Part shown: positions 23,590 through 32,274 of the stretch, piece after piece | Numbering within the stretch: position 1 is the stretch's first letter | Layout of the letters: the number at the start of each line of letters is the position of its first letter | From: Halopelagius fulvigenes | GTDB lineage: Archaea > Halobacteriota > Halobacteria > Halobacteriales > Haloferacaceae | Reading direction: 5' to 3' | Assembly (NCBI RefSeq): GCF_042662625.1 | Contig: NZ_JBHSXH010000009.1 | Span: forward strand, 124,001-188,000 | Length of the DNA: 64,000 nucleotides | Made by a program: the position numbers and the translations under genes | Notes under the pieces: model-generated | What the model saw: only the letters and a program-made list of their open reading frames with translations | Databases searched by the model: none | What the model was told of the DNA's origin: nothing

Positions 23590-24963
23590 GTGGCACCCGC
23601 CCTCGAAGACCCTATCAGCATCGCCGGGCTCGACGTTCCGAACCGCCTCTACCGCGCCCCGCTTTTGGAGTGCGCCGGGGAGGGGCCGGACGCGGTGGAC
23701 GTCCTCCGCGAGGAACTCGAACCCGCGGCGGCGTCGGGCGTCGGCCTCGTCTGTCAGGGCGCGAGTCCCGTCCGCGAGGACACCGGCCACGTCGCGCCGA
23801 ACATGACGAGTTTCGCCGACCGGGAGTTCGTCCGCGGCCTGCGACCCCTCACGGACGCGATTCACGACCACGGCGCGCGGATACTCGCCCAACTCGACCA
23901 CGGCGGGATTCGGAGCCTCGAAACGTGGCACGCCGCCTACCGGGAGGAGCGTTCCGCGCCCGAGCAACTCGCCGTCTCGCCGCCTCCGACGCCGCTGAAA
24001 CTGCTGGACGCGGCGGGGGTTCTCTCCTACGACGCGCGCGTCCTCTCGACCGAGGAGGTGTACGAACTGGCGGCGGACTTCGGCCGGTGCGCCGAACACG
24101 CGGTGGCGGCGGGGTACGACGGCGTCCACATCGCGGGCGCGAACATGGGCATCGTCCAGCAGTTCCTCTCGCCGTTCTACAACGCCCGCGACGACGAGTT
24201 CGGCGGGAGCCTCGGGGAGCGAGTCCGCTTTCTCGAAGTCGTCCACGAGGAGATTCGAGAGCGAGTTGGCGACGACGTTCCCGTCGTGACCAAGGTGCCC
24301 GCCGAGACGGCGTCGCCGCCGTTCGTCCGGTCCCGCCTCTCCGTCGCGGACGGCGTCCGAATCGCCCGGCGACTGGAGGCCGTCGGCTTCGACGCCCTCG
24401 TGCCCGTCGAAGTCTCCGTCTTCTGGGACATGAGCCTGATTCGCGGCGAGTACCCCGAACGCGCGTGGTCGGACGCGCAGTTCCGCGAGGGCTACCGGGA
24501 GGCGTTCGGCGGGCGGATCCGACCGCGACTCGTCGCCCTCGCGCACAGACTCCACGCCCGGAGCCAGTCGTTCGACCCCGCGTGGAACGACTCGTTCTGC
24601 GCCCGCGTGAAGGAGGCAGTCTCCGTCCCGGTTCTGGCGGAGGGCGGCATCCGGCGGCGGACGCAGATGGACCGCCTCCTCGCTACGGGGCGGTGCGACA
24701 TGGTGGGGATGGGCCGCCCGTTCTACGCGGAACCTCGCATCGCCGCGCGGTTCCTCCGACCCGAGGGAGACGAGACCGACGCGGCGGGCCGAAGTCGGGA
24801 GGGCGACGCGGAAGCGACGTGCGAGAACTGCAACAACTGCACCGTCCCGCAGGTGACGGGCGCGCCCGGCGTCTGTCGGACGCCGAGCGTTCTGAAGGAG
24901 ACGGGGAAACTCCGCAAGGAAGGCGCTTACGAGAGCGCGGAGACGGACGACCGAGGAGCGTAA
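23590..24963 (+). CDS. Old-yellow-enzyme family oxidoreductase with Fe-S motif
   Basis: 457 residues of FMN-binding TIM barrel similar to 2,4-dienoyl-CoA reductase and NADH:flavin oxidoreductases. QFLSPFYNARDDEFGGSLGERVRFLEV is the diagnostic motif, and VLAEGGIRRRTQMDRLL ... CDMVGMGRPFYAEP is the FMN phosphate-binding part. The C-terminal CENCNNC with a later Cys resembles the 4Fe-4S motif of dienoyl-CoA reductase, but the FAD/NADPH half (about 300 residues) is absent. Electrons must therefore come from another protein. The barrel carries an insert (GRIRPRLVALAHRLHARSQS). Starts at GTG 23590, with a TATA-like cttaatc 27 bases upstream; a GTG nine bases earlier is possible. Confidence 0.8.
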   Translation: MAPALEDPISIAGLDVPNRLYRAPLLECAGEGPDAVDVLREELEPAAASGVGLVCQGASPVREDTGHVAPNMTSFADREFVRGLRPLTDAIHDHGARILAQLDHGGIRSLETWHAAYREERSAPEQLAVSPPPTPLKLLDAAGVLSYDARVLSTEEVYELAADFGRCAEHAVAAGYDGVHIAGANMGIVQQFLSPFYNARDDEFGGSLGERVRFLEVVHEEIRERVGDDVPVVTKVPAETASPPFVRSRLSVADGVRIARRLEAVGFDALVPVEVSVFWDMSLIRGEYPERAWSDAQFREGYREAFGGRIRPRLVALAHRLHARSQSFDPAWNDSFCARVKEAVSVPVLAEGGIRRRTQMDRLLATGRCDMVGMGRPFYAEPRIAARFLRPEGDETDAAGRSREGDAEATCENCNNCTVPQVTGAPGVCRTPSVLKETGKLRKEGAYESAETDDRGA

Positions 24964-25007
24964 CCGGCGAAAAGAGCGGGGGTGATCGAGCAACCGGGCG
25001 CTCGGCT

Positions 25008-25637
25008 CTAATTCTGGGTCTGGGTCTGCGTCTGGGTCTGCGTCTGCGTTTGACCCTCGCTCTGATTCTGGTCGTCCCACCAGGCGTCCTCTTGGAGGAT
25101 TTCGTTCTCCTCCTCCTCGTTGACTTCGCTGAAGTTGACCACTTGGAGCTGCTCGTTGTCGCCGAAGGGAGCCCACTCGCGACTCATCTCCCAGACGGAG
25201 GGTTGGTTGACGTCGTCCTCGTCCGGGATGAAGCCGAGGTTCGGGTCGTACTCCTGCAGTTGCTCGGACGCGTCTTGGGAGACGAACAGCGTATCGACCT
25301 GTCCGTTGTGGAGCCACCGTATCTGGTAGGTGTTGTACTCGGACCACGCGCTGTCGCGGATGTCGGCCCAGTTCGGCACCCACTCCATGACGCCCGAGAC
25401 GAACGTGAACCGGGCGGCCGGTTGGAAGTCGTCCTCGAAGATGAGCGCCTTGTACCCCTCGTCGGTGAAGCCGTCGTCGTCCTGGGTGCCGGTTCCCCCC
25501 TGCTGCGTCCCGGTACCCTCTTGGGCGGCGACGGACCCCGACGAGACGAGGCCGAGCGCCACGGCACCCGAGGCGGCGGCTCCCTTTTGCATGAACGTGC
25601 GGCGCGACTGGTCGTTCGACAGGTAGTTGTCAGTCAT
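25008..25637 (-). CDS. Tat-exported protein with Gln-Thr repeat tail
   Basis: 209 residues. The Tat signal reads SRRTFMQKGAAASGAVALGLVSSGSVAAQ with a probable cleavage after AQ, so the product is secreted rather than lipidated. The mature domain (DGFTDEGYKALIFEDDFQPA, WADIRDSAWSEYNTYQIRWL, GQVDTLFVSQD) is unfamiliar. The last 14 residues are QTQTQTQTQTQTQN, encoded by gtctgg/gtctgc hexamers. Upstream there are two direct repeats ccccgaggg 14 bases apart, next to a probable TATA at about 25677. Confidence 0.65.
   Translation of the reverse strand: MTDNYLSNDQSRRTFMQKGAAASGAVALGLVSSGSVAAQEGTGTQQGGTGTQDDDGFTDEGYKALIFEDDFQPAARFTFVSGVMEWVPNWADIRDSAWSEYNTYQIRWLHNGQVDTLFVSQDASEQLQEYDPNLGFIPDEDDVNQPSVWEMSREWAPFGDNEQLQVVNFSEVNEEEENEILQEDAWWDDQNQSEGQTQTQTQTQTQTQN
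25010..25051. repeat. Hexanucleotide repeat (gtctgg/gtctgc)
   Basis: Seven imperfect copies of a six-base unit at the 3' end of the Tat-exported protein gene, coding for alternating Gln and Thr. A likely site of copy-number change by strand slippage. Confidence 0.75.
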
Positions 25638-25985
25638 CGGTATCACTTCCCCGAGGGAACGTCCCCGAGGGTAACGGTAAGATGCTCCTTGGAGGAAAGA
25701 GAAGACGGCAGACTTTCGCAAGCGTTCTCGCGCCGCCTCTCGGCGTCGAGTCGCGCGGACGAACCGAGACGCCCTCGCACCGTCCCGGAAATCCGCGCCG
25801 CCGTCCTCGCTCGTCGCCTCCGAACCGGATGTGTTCGATGCCTGTTTTGGCCACCGTCAACGTACTCTGGTATCGAACGCGTACATTGGCGAATTGGTGA
25901 AATTAGCGGTGTCGGGGGCTGAAACGCCATATTCTGGGATGTCCGCCCAATTTCTTATCCGCGTCGTCTCCGATACGGCGTACGC
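25638..25985. other. Divergent intergenic region
   Basis: About 350 bases between two divergent genes. It contains direct repeats ccccgaggg (25652 and 25666 area) and a TATA-like cttatcc at about 25958, 27 bases before the ATG at 25986. No convincing coding frame; the arginine-rich frames look like shadows. Confidence 0.45.
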
Positions 25986-26213
25986 ATGAGTACAGATGAC
26001 GCTCAGCCGTCGGACCGCATCGAGGAGACGACGACGTGGCCGGAACTCGCCGTCGGGTTGTACGACCGGCTCACCGGTCGCGGCGCGCAGATAACGTACG
26101 AGTTCGAGGACATGTCCGTGGACGTTCCGAGCGAGACCGGCGACGACGCTGAGTACGCCCACTGGGAACTCGACGGGACGATCAAAATCCGCACCTCCGA
26201 GCCGAACGACTAA
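25986..26213 (+). CDS. Small acidic protein, 75 aa, unknown
   Basis: IEETTTWPELAVGLYDRLTGRG is a helix-rich start. A beta-rich segment (AQITYEFEDMSVDVPSETGDD) and AHWELDGTIKIRTSEPND follow. It lacks a signal and looks like a soluble small haloarchaeal protein. The next gene begins five bases after its stop, indicating one transcription unit. I do not recognise it. Confidence 0.6.
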   Translation: MSTDDAQPSDRIEETTTWPELAVGLYDRLTGRGAQITYEFEDMSVDVPSETGDDAEYAHWELDGTIKIRTSEPND

Positions 26214-26218
26214 TCGGG

Positions 26219-26581
26219 ATGTCCGACGCATCGGACGTCCTCCGCGTCGAAGCGGACCTGACGCTCACCGTCGAGGGCGAGACGGCCGCGGTGTCCACGG
26301 GGCCGTTCGGCGACGTGTACGTGGACGCCCCGTCGCTCGCGTCGGCGCTCCGAATCGCGCGCCGCGTCGGCGACCTCCCGCCGCCACTCGACCACTCGGG
26401 GAACAGGTTGGCGGACGCGGGCGTCACCGTCGTCGTCCGCGTCCGCCGGGCGATAGTCGCCCGCATCGGCGCGGGCGTCGAGAGCGGCCGCCTCGAACGA
26501 CTCGCGGGCGAGGAGCGGACTCGAATCTACGTCGACGGCGTGCTGACGGCCGCCGTCCGCGAACTGCGCGGCGTCCGGTAA
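26219..26581 (+). CDS. Small soluble protein, 120 aa, unknown
   Basis: Second gene of a two-gene unit with the 75-residue protein. The composition is Val/Ala/Asp-rich and suggests an alpha/beta fold: VLRVEADLTLTVEGETAAVST, DVYVDAPSLASALRIARRVGDLP, VTVVVRVRRAIVARIGAGVES, TRIYVDGVLTAAVREL. No family recognised. Confidence 0.6.
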   Translation: MSDASDVLRVEADLTLTVEGETAAVSTGPFGDVYVDAPSLASALRIARRVGDLPPPLDHSGNRLADAGVTVVVRVRRAIVARIGAGVESGRLERLAGEERTRIYVDGVLTAAVRELRGVR

Positions 26582-26610
26582 TCTCTGTTTCTCGAAAAAT
26601 CCGTCGGCGC

Positions 26611-27234
26611 TCAGCGGAAGTCCTCGACGAACCGGTTCGGCACGTACGCCAACACGCCCGCCGGAAGCGCAGCGACGATGCGTTCGGCTGCCGTCACCAT
26701 CGGCTTCCGGAGGACGACGTACGCCGCGGAGATGCCGAGGGCGACGAGGACGCCCGTCTGGACGTAGCCGTCGAACGCGTACAGCGTCGGCGCGGCGAAC
26801 AGGACGGCGGCGGCCAAGTCCTCCGGCGCGCCGTCGTAGCGGATCCACCGCCGCGGCGGAATCCACCGGCCGTGGTAGTGGCTGTAGACGGCGCGGTCGG
26901 ACGTGCCGAGCCACGGCTTGAGTTCGAGTCCGCCGCCGAGGGCGTCCATCGCCGAGTGAAGCGCCGCCGCGGCGAAGAACAGCGCCACCGACAGCGTCAG
27001 CGTCGTCGGAACGAGGAGGGCGACGGCGAGTGCCGGCGCCGCGAGCATGCTGAAGTACACCGGAAAGTGCAGCGTCTTTCGGTGCGCGACGTACAGGTCG
27101 AAGTCGGGGAACACGCCGCCCAGCGCCGCGGCTACGACCGGTATCGGAACCGTCCCCGCCGCGGTTTCCGGGAAGAACGCGGCGAAGACGACGGCGAGCA
27201 CGACCCCTGCGAGGGCGTGCGTTGTTGCCATCAT
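26611..27234 (-). CDS. Membrane-bound metal-dependent hydrolase (YdjM/DUF457 type)
   Basis: 207 residues with about five membrane helices. MMATTHALAGVVLAVVFAAF gives the conserved His near the N-terminus. GGVFPDFDLYVAHRKTLHFPVY is the P-D-x-D-x-x-x-x-H-R motif with the later H, and ALHSAMDALGGG the HSxxD motif. These are the probable metal ligands. Start 27234 is preferred because a TATA-like gtttttcc lies 27 bases upstream. The physiological substrate of this family is not known. Confidence 0.8.
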   Translation of the reverse strand: MMATTHALAGVVLAVVFAAFFPETAAGTVPIPVVAAALGGVFPDFDLYVAHRKTLHFPVYFSMLAAPALAVALLVPTTLTLSVALFFAAAALHSAMDALGGGLELKPWLGTSDRAVYSHYHGRWIPPRRWIRYDGAPEDLAAAVLFAAPTLYAFDGYVQTGVLVALGISAAYVVLRKPMVTAAERIVAALPAGVLAYVPNRFVEDFR

Positions 27235-27333
27235 CGCCGTCACGTAGGGGAAACGAGGGAAAAACCCTGTCGTGTCACTAGTTAGCACGCTGACACCATA
27301 GCCGTTTATCCCACTTCGCTCGTACGGTGAGTC

Positions 27334-27963
27334 ATGAACGCTCGGCGACGGTCCCTCCCCGCCCGCCACGCCGTTCGCGCGATGCAGGTCGCCATCGTCG
27401 GCATCTTCGTCGCCGGCGTCCTCGCACGCAACGTCAGCGTCGCCGTCAACGGCGTGTTCGGCCTCGCGGTGACGCTCCTCCCCTCCGTCCTGAGCCGAGA
27501 CTGGGGCATCCGCCTCTCGCCCGGCCTGACGCTGTGGATAACGCTCGCGGTCTTCCTCCACGCGGTGGGGATGTTGGGCCTCTACGACGGCGTGGGGTGG
27601 TACGACCACGTGACGCACACGCTCTCTGCGACCATCGTCGCGGGCGTCGGATACGCCACCGCGCGCTCGGTGGACCGGTACAGCGACGCCGTCCACCTTC
27701 CCCGGCGGTTCATGTTCGTGTTCATCGTCACGTTCACCCTCGCGTTCGGCGTCTTCTGGGAGGTGCTGGAGTTCTTCGCCCGCCTCGCCGCCGACGCCGT
27801 CGGGATGGAGGCGGTTCTCGTCCAGTACGGGTTGGACGACACCATCGTGGACCTCCTCTTCGACACGGTGGGCGCGGTTCTCGTCGGCCTGTTCGGCACG
27901 GAGACGCTCGCTGCGGTGGTGGACAGCGCCCACCAGCGAATCGAGGAGGCCCGCGCGGGCTGA
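27334..27963 (+). CDS. DUF2238/YjdF-like membrane protein
   Basis: 209 residues with about six membrane helices. The region LGLYDGVGWYDHVTHTLSATIVAGVGYATAR and the later FGVFWEVLEFFARLAADAVG ... QYGLDDTIVDLLFDTVGAVLVGLFG match the YjdF type (DH..TH and FEVLEW-D motifs), with His, Asp and Glu likely in the membrane. A leaderless start is supported by a TATA-like cgtttatcc at 27 bases. It is divergent from the hydrolase gene at 26611. Confidence 0.75.
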   Translation: MNARRRSLPARHAVRAMQVAIVGIFVAGVLARNVSVAVNGVFGLAVTLLPSVLSRDWGIRLSPGLTLWITLAVFLHAVGMLGLYDGVGWYDHVTHTLSATIVAGVGYATARSVDRYSDAVHLPRRFMFVFIVTFTLAFGVFWEVLEFFARLAADAVGMEAVLVQYGLDDTIVDLLFDTVGAVLVGLFGTETLAAVVDSAHQRIEEARAG

Positions 27964-28013
27964 CCCCGCGACGCCGTTCAAGCTTTTACCCTCCGCGGTC
28001 GTCAGGTACTCCC

Positions 28014-28670
28014 ATGAGGTTCGTTATCGTCGGGTACGGTCGAGTCGGCGCCCGCACCGCCCGAGTGTTGAACGAGGAGGGACACGACGTAGTCGTCATA
28101 GAGAACAACGAGACGAAGATCGAACGCGCCCGGGAGGCCGGCTTCGAAGTCGTCGAGGGCGACGGGAGCAACGAATCCGTCCTCCGACGCGCGGGCATCG
28201 AGGACGCCACCGCCGTCGGCGGACTCACCGGCGACCCCAACGTCAACTTCGCGGCGTGCATGGTCGGCGCGGAGTTCGGGTGTCGGACCGTGATGCGAAT
28301 CAGCGAGGACTACCGGCAGGAGATATACGAGCAGTACGCCGACGACGTGGACGACGTCGTCTACCCCGAACGACTCGGCGCGGCGGGCGCGAAGACGGCC
28401 CTCCTCGGCGGCAACTTCAACGCCATCGGCGACCTGACGGAGCAACTCCGCCTCTCGACGGTGACGATACCCGAGGACTCCCCCGTCGTCGGAGAGAAAG
28501 TCGCGGACGTCGACCTCGGAGAGGACGGCATCGTCTACGCTCACGGACGCGCGCGGGAGGCGATGACGATTCCGCTCCCGGGCACGAAAATCGAGGCGGG
28601 CGACCAACTCGCACTCGTGACGGAACGGGACGCCCTAGATGGCGTTCGAACGGCGTTGCTGGGCGGGTGA
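28014..28670 (+). CDS. trkA: TrkA-type K+ uptake/channel regulatory protein
   Basis: 218 residues: an N-terminal Rossmann RCK domain (MRFVIVGYGRVGARTARVLNEEG with the GxGxxG loop, then the VIENNETK Asp/Glu end) and a C-terminal TrkA-C domain (STVTIPEDSPVVGEKVADVDL ... GTKIEAGDQLALVTERDALDGV). It gates K+ transport in response to NAD(H)/ATP. No TrkH gene is adjacent, so the partner lies elsewhere. TATA-like cttttacc is 27 bases upstream. Confidence 0.85.
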   Translation: MRFVIVGYGRVGARTARVLNEEGHDVVVIENNETKIERAREAGFEVVEGDGSNESVLRRAGIEDATAVGGLTGDPNVNFAACMVGAEFGCRTVMRISEDYRQEIYEQYADDVDDVVYPERLGAAGAKTALLGGNFNAIGDLTEQLRLSTVTIPEDSPVVGEKVADVDLGEDGIVYAHGRAREAMTIPLPGTKIEAGDQLALVTERDALDGVRTALLGG

Positions 28671-28738
28671 GGACTTCTCGACGGGAGTAACGGGGGAACG
28701 GGAGCGATGACGGCGCCGTGGGGGGGAGAGTGCGCCGC

Positions 28739-28768
28739 CCGCCGCGGCATCGGGAGGTGCCGCGGCGG
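28739..28768. other. Strong intergenic hairpin
   Basis: Arms ccgccgcggca and tgccgcggcgg form a perfect 11-bp GC-rich stem around an 8-base loop tcgggagg. It lies 70 bases after the trkA stop and 160 before the aldolase start. There is no T run after it, so it is not a classical terminator. It could be a processed 3' end or part of a small RNA. Confidence 0.6.
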
Positions 28769-28925
28769 TGGGTGTGCCGGGCGCGCGTCGGGAGGATGGG
28801 AACTGAGGCCGTCGTGCGCGCCCGAAAAAGTATCGGCAACGACCCGCCTTAAATCCGTGTCAGACGGACGAGTGCCCCGCGTCTTCTGCGACAAACTACA
28901 TCCGCGCGCCGGCCCCATTGCGACC

Positions 28926-29804
28926 GTGCACGGAACCGGACCCCCGTTGGCGACGCCCTTCGAGGAGGACGGAACGCTCGACGAACGCGCACTCCGCGAA
29001 CTCGTCCGCTGGGTGGAGGCCCGCGGCGTCGATTTCATCGCCCCCTGCGGGTCGAGTAGCGAGGCGGAGTTCATGTCCGCCGAGGAACGCGCCCGCGTGA
29101 TAGAGATCGTCGTCTCGGAGTCTGACGTGCCGGTTCTCGCGGGCACGGGCCACCCCGGCTACGAGGAGACGGTGCGGGCCACCGCAGACGCCGCGGCGGC
29201 GGGCGCGGACGCTGCCCTCGTCGTCACGCCGTTCTACTACCCCCACGACGAGGACGAACTCGAAGCGTACTACCGCGACGTGGCGGACGAGGCGGACATC
29301 CCCGTCTACCTCTACAGCGTTCCGACGCACACGGGCGTAGCGCTCTCGCCCGAACTCGTCGGACGCCTCGCCTCATACCCGAACATCGCGGGCATGAAAG
29401 ACTCGAGCGGCGACATCGACCGGTTCATCCGCGAACGCCGCGCGACGCGCGACGACGACTTCGACCTGTTGGTCGGGGCCGGCGGCGTCTTCGCACAGGC
29501 CCTCGGCGCGGGCGCGGACGGGGGCGTCCTTGGCCTCGCCAACGTCGCCCCCGAGGCGGCCGTCGAGGTGTACGAGAGACACCGCGACGGCGACGAGAAG
29601 GTGGCCCGTCGACTGAACGCGTCGCTCGTCGATCTGAACCGCGCCGTCACCGACCGGTTCGGCGTCCCCGGGTTGAAGGCCGCGATGCGGGCGCGCGGCG
29701 CGCCCGCCGGAACCGTCAGAAGGCCGCTCCGACCGGTGTCCGAGGACGTTCGGTCGCACCTCGAAGAACTCGCCGTCGCCGCCGGGCGAGACGCGGACGA
29801 CTGA
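28926..29804 (+). CDS. DapA-family aldolase (dihydrodipicolinate synthase / KDG aldolase type)
   Basis: 292 residues of TIM barrel. HGTGPPLATPFEEDGTLDERAL is the family start. APCGSSSEAEFMSAEERARV replaces the usual GTTGE. VVTPFYYPHDEDELEAYYRDVADEADIPVYLYSVP has the Tyr of the active site, and NIAGMKDSSGDIDRF the Schiff-base Lys. In haloarchaea such enzymes often act on 2-keto-3-deoxygluconate or related sugar acids rather than in lysine synthesis; which applies here is inference. The start is uncertain: in-frame GTGs at 28857 and 28872 could extend it by 18-23 residues. Confidence 0.82.
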   Translation: MHGTGPPLATPFEEDGTLDERALRELVRWVEARGVDFIAPCGSSSEAEFMSAEERARVIEIVVSESDVPVLAGTGHPGYEETVRATADAAAAGADAALVVTPFYYPHDEDELEAYYRDVADEADIPVYLYSVPTHTGVALSPELVGRLASYPNIAGMKDSSGDIDRFIRERRATRDDDFDLLVGAGGVFAQALGAGADGGVLGLANVAPEAAVEVYERHRDGDEKVARRLNASLVDLNRAVTDRFGVPGLKAAMRARGAPAGTVRRPLRPVSEDVRSHLEELAVAAGRDADD

Positions 29805-29813
29805 GCGTCCGGG

Positions 29814-30608
29814 TCACGCGCAGTCGAGTTCGGCGGCGTCCGCGTCGCTCTCTCCGCCCTCTTCTCCGCTCTCTCCGCCGCTCTCGTCTCCACCCTCGTC
29901 TCCCGCCGACGCCGCCACCGCCGTCGCCCGCGTCGCCGTCGCCTTCCACGACGCGACGACGCCCGCGCCGGGTTCGAGTCCGAGTCGGTCGGCGCTGTCG
30001 GCGGTGACGAGCGCCCGCAACGGTTCCTCGAACCCGACGTCCACCGCGACGCGGACGACGGCGTCGCCGCGTTCGAGGGCCGTCACCGACCCGTCGAGGC
30101 GGTTCCGCGCGCTGGTCGAGTCGGGCGCGGGCGAGTCGCCCGGCGCGTGGAGGGTGACGGCGTCGGCTCTGACGCTCACTTGGACCCGTCGCCCCGGTTC
30201 GCGCGCCGCTTTCTCGCCCAGCGTTCGGACCGGTCCCGCCGCCGTCTCCACGTCGCACAGTTCGCCCTCGACGCCGGCGACGGTACCGGGCGTCACCGTC
30301 TCGGGGACGCCCGCGGTGCCGGAGAGGGCGGCGTGGAGTCGGTCGAACCGCGCCAACAGTTCGCGTCCGGTCGCGGTGAGTTCGCTGCCGCCGCCGTCGG
30401 ACCCGCCGCGGCGGCGTTCGACCAGCGACCCCAACGCGCCTTCGAGTTCGCGGAGTCGCGCGAGACACCGGGGGCGCGAACGGCCGAGCGAGGAGGCGGC
30501 ACCGCTGACGGACCCCGTCTCGGCGACGGCGCGCAGGAGGGCGGCGTCGTCGTCGTCGAAGCTGACGCCGTCCGCGTCGAGGTACGCCTCGAACCAGTCG
30601 TCCACCAT
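29814..30608 (-). CDS. ModE-like molybdate/tungstate-responsive regulator
   Basis: 264 residues. A winged-helix N-terminus (DDDAALLRAVAETGSVSGAASSLGRSRPRCLARLRELE) is typical of ModE, followed by two TOBE/Mop oxyanion-binding modules: VEGELCDVETAAGPVRTLG and SARNRLDGSVTALERGDAVVRVAVDV ... LVTADSADRLGLEPGAGVVASWKAT. The tail is Gly/Glu/Ser-rich (GGDESGGESGEEGG). A TATA-like tttttac is 27 bases before its ATG, so it has its own promoter in addition to lying last in the TupA-TupB-TupC strand. Probably controls transport according to cellular Mo/W. Confidence 0.82.
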   Translation of the reverse strand: MVDDWFEAYLDADGVSFDDDDAALLRAVAETGSVSGAASSLGRSRPRCLARLRELEGALGSLVERRRGGSDGGGSELTATGRELLARFDRLHAALSGTAGVPETVTPGTVAGVEGELCDVETAAGPVRTLGEKAAREPGRRVQVSVRADAVTLHAPGDSPAPDSTSARNRLDGSVTALERGDAVVRVAVDVGFEEPLRALVTADSADRLGLEPGAGVVASWKATATRATAVAASAGDEGGDESGGESGEEGGESDADAAELDCA

Positions 30609-30658
30609 ACGCGGTCGGACGCGCCCCGGCGGTAAAAATCGGTACGCGAGTCAGACGC

Positions 30659-31504
30659 TCAGTAGACGAGTTCGCCCGCGACGAACTTCCGGGTTCGCTC
30701 GTCGTCGGGCGACTCGAAGACGCGGTCGGTCGGCCCGCACTCGACTATCGACCCGTCGAGGAGTACCGCGGTGCGGTCGGACACGCGCCGGGCTTGCTGC
30801 ATGTCGTGCGTCGCGATGGCGACGCCGATACCGCGCTCTCTGGCCGCCTCGACGGCTTCCTCGACGAGCGCGGTGTTCCGCGGGTCGAGGTTCGACGTGG
30901 GTTCGTCCAAGAGTAGCACGTCCGGGTCGGGCGCGAGGGCGCGCGCGATGGCGACGCGTTGGGCCTCGCCGCCGGAGAGCGACGCGGCGCGCCTCCCGGC
31001 TTTGTCGGCCATCCCGACGGTCGAGAGCGCTTCTCTCGCGGCCGTCGGCGTCGTTTCGAATCCGAGGGCGCGCCGCGCCGCCGTCCGGAGGCGGTCGGTC
31101 CACGATTCGCGCACGCGCAGGCCGTAAGCGGCGTTCTCGGCGGCGGTCGTCGAAAAGAGGCTCCGCACCTGAAACACCATGCCGACGCGGCGGCGGACGG
31201 CCAACCGGTCGGCCTCCGAGAGCGACCACACGTCGGTTCCGTCGGCGCTGACGACGCCCTCGTCCGGCGGGTGAAAGCACGCCAACAGTCGGAGCAGCGT
31301 CGTCTTCCCCGTCCCCGACGGGCCGACGACCGCCAGCACTTCGCCGGGTTCGACCGTCAGGTCCACCGACTCGAACACCGGTCCCTCGCCGAACCCGTGG
31401 GTCACGCCCTCGGCCGCGAGGCGCGTTCCGCCGCGTTCGGCGGCGTGCTCGCCGTTTCGGCGCGTGCGGTCGGATTTCCGGGCCGTCCGCGCGGCGTCGG
31501 TCAT
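30659..31504 (-). CDS. tupC: Tungstate ABC transporter ATPase
   Basis: 281 residues. Walker A is GPSGTGKTTLL (about 75-85), the Q-loop is VFQVRSLFSTT, the signature is LSGGEAQRVAIARAL and Walker B is VLLLDEPTSNLDP with the switch His in ATHDMQQA. The N-terminal 30 residues are a charged extension. ATG overlaps the TupB stop by four bases (ATGA), so the genes are translationally coupled. The tungstate assignment rests on TupA and TupB next to it; molybdate is the alternative. Confidence 0.85.
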   Translation of the reverse strand: MTDAARTARKSDRTRRNGEHAAERGGTRLAAEGVTHGFGEGPVFESVDLTVEPGEVLAVVGPSGTGKTTLLRLLACFHPPDEGVVSADGTDVWSLSEADRLAVRRRVGMVFQVRSLFSTTAAENAAYGLRVRESWTDRLRTAARRALGFETTPTAAREALSTVGMADKAGRRAASLSGGEAQRVAIARALAPDPDVLLLDEPTSNLDPRNTALVEEAVEAARERGIGVAIATHDMQQARRVSDRTAVLLDGSIVECGPTDRVFESPDDERTRKFVAGELVY

Positions 31505-32250
31505 CGCTCACCTCCGCCGCTTCCGGCGGGCCCGCGCGACTGTCGCCCCTGCGACGCCGCCCCGCCGGACGTCCGGTCGCGGAACCGCGCGCCGAGTGCG
31601 TTCACGCCGAGGACGAGAGCGAGCAGTATCGCGCCGAGTGCGATGCCCGTCTCGATGTTACCCTTCCGGGCTTCGACGGTGATGGCCGTCGTCAGCGTCC
31701 GCGTGAACGACGTCTGGTCGGAGAAGACGATGTTGCCGCCGACGATGAGCACCGACCCCACCTCGCTGATGGCGCGCCCGTACCCCGCGAGGACGGCGGT
31801 GACGATGCCGTATCTGGCCTCGCTGAGGACCGCCAGTCCAACGTCCGCCTTCGTCCCGCCGGCGGCGAAGGCTGCGTCGCGCAGGTCCGCGGAGACGCCT
31901 TCGACGGCGGAGAGCGACACGCTGAGGACGACGGGCGTCGCGAGGATGGTCTGAGAGATGATCATCGCCTGCGGGGTGAACAGCAGTCCGAAGTCGCCGA
32001 GGGGGCCGGAGTTCGAGAGGGCCAACAGGACCACCAACCCGACGACGACGCTCGGAAAGCCCATCCCCGTCGAGATGAGCGAGGTGAGAAGCGACTTCCC
32101 GCGGAAGTCGCCGAACGCGACGGCGACGGCCGCGGGGAGGCTGACGGCGGTGCTGACGAGGACGGCCGCGGTGCTGACGTACAGGGAGACGAGCGTGATG
32201 CTGACGAGGTACTGCACGTTCAACTCGCCCAACGCGCCGCCGAGGAACAC
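31501..32250 (-). CDS. tupB: Tungstate ABC transporter permease
   Basis: 249 residues with about six membrane helices and the inner-membrane-component fold: STAVSLPAAVAVAFGDFRGKSLLTSLISTGMGFPSVVVGLVVLL, then the EAA-like loop DLRDAAFAAGGTKADVGLAVLSEARYGIVTAVLAGYGRAISEVG. GTG start. The soluble C-terminus (RDRTSGGAASQGRQSRGPAG) is Ser/Gly-rich. It sits 24 bases after TupA on the same strand. Confidence 0.85.
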   Translation of the reverse strand: MFLGGALGELNVQYLVSITLVSLYVSTAAVLVSTAVSLPAAVAVAFGDFRGKSLLTSLISTGMGFPSVVVGLVVLLALSNSGPLGDFGLLFTPQAMIISQTILATPVVLSVSLSAVEGVSADLRDAAFAAGGTKADVGLAVLSEARYGIVTAVLAGYGRAISEVGSVLIVGGNIVFSDQTSFTRTLTTAITVEARKGNIETGIALGAILLALVLGVNALGARFRDRTSGGAASQGRQSRGPAGSGGGER

Positions 32251-32274
32251 GGGTATCTCTCCCTCCCGGTCGGA

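Noticed and set aside
24775..24820. DETDAAGRSREGD segment in the Fe-S flavoprotein
   Set aside because: The peptide recalls the palindromic-element segments, but the DNA has no hairpins with the right arms or spacing.
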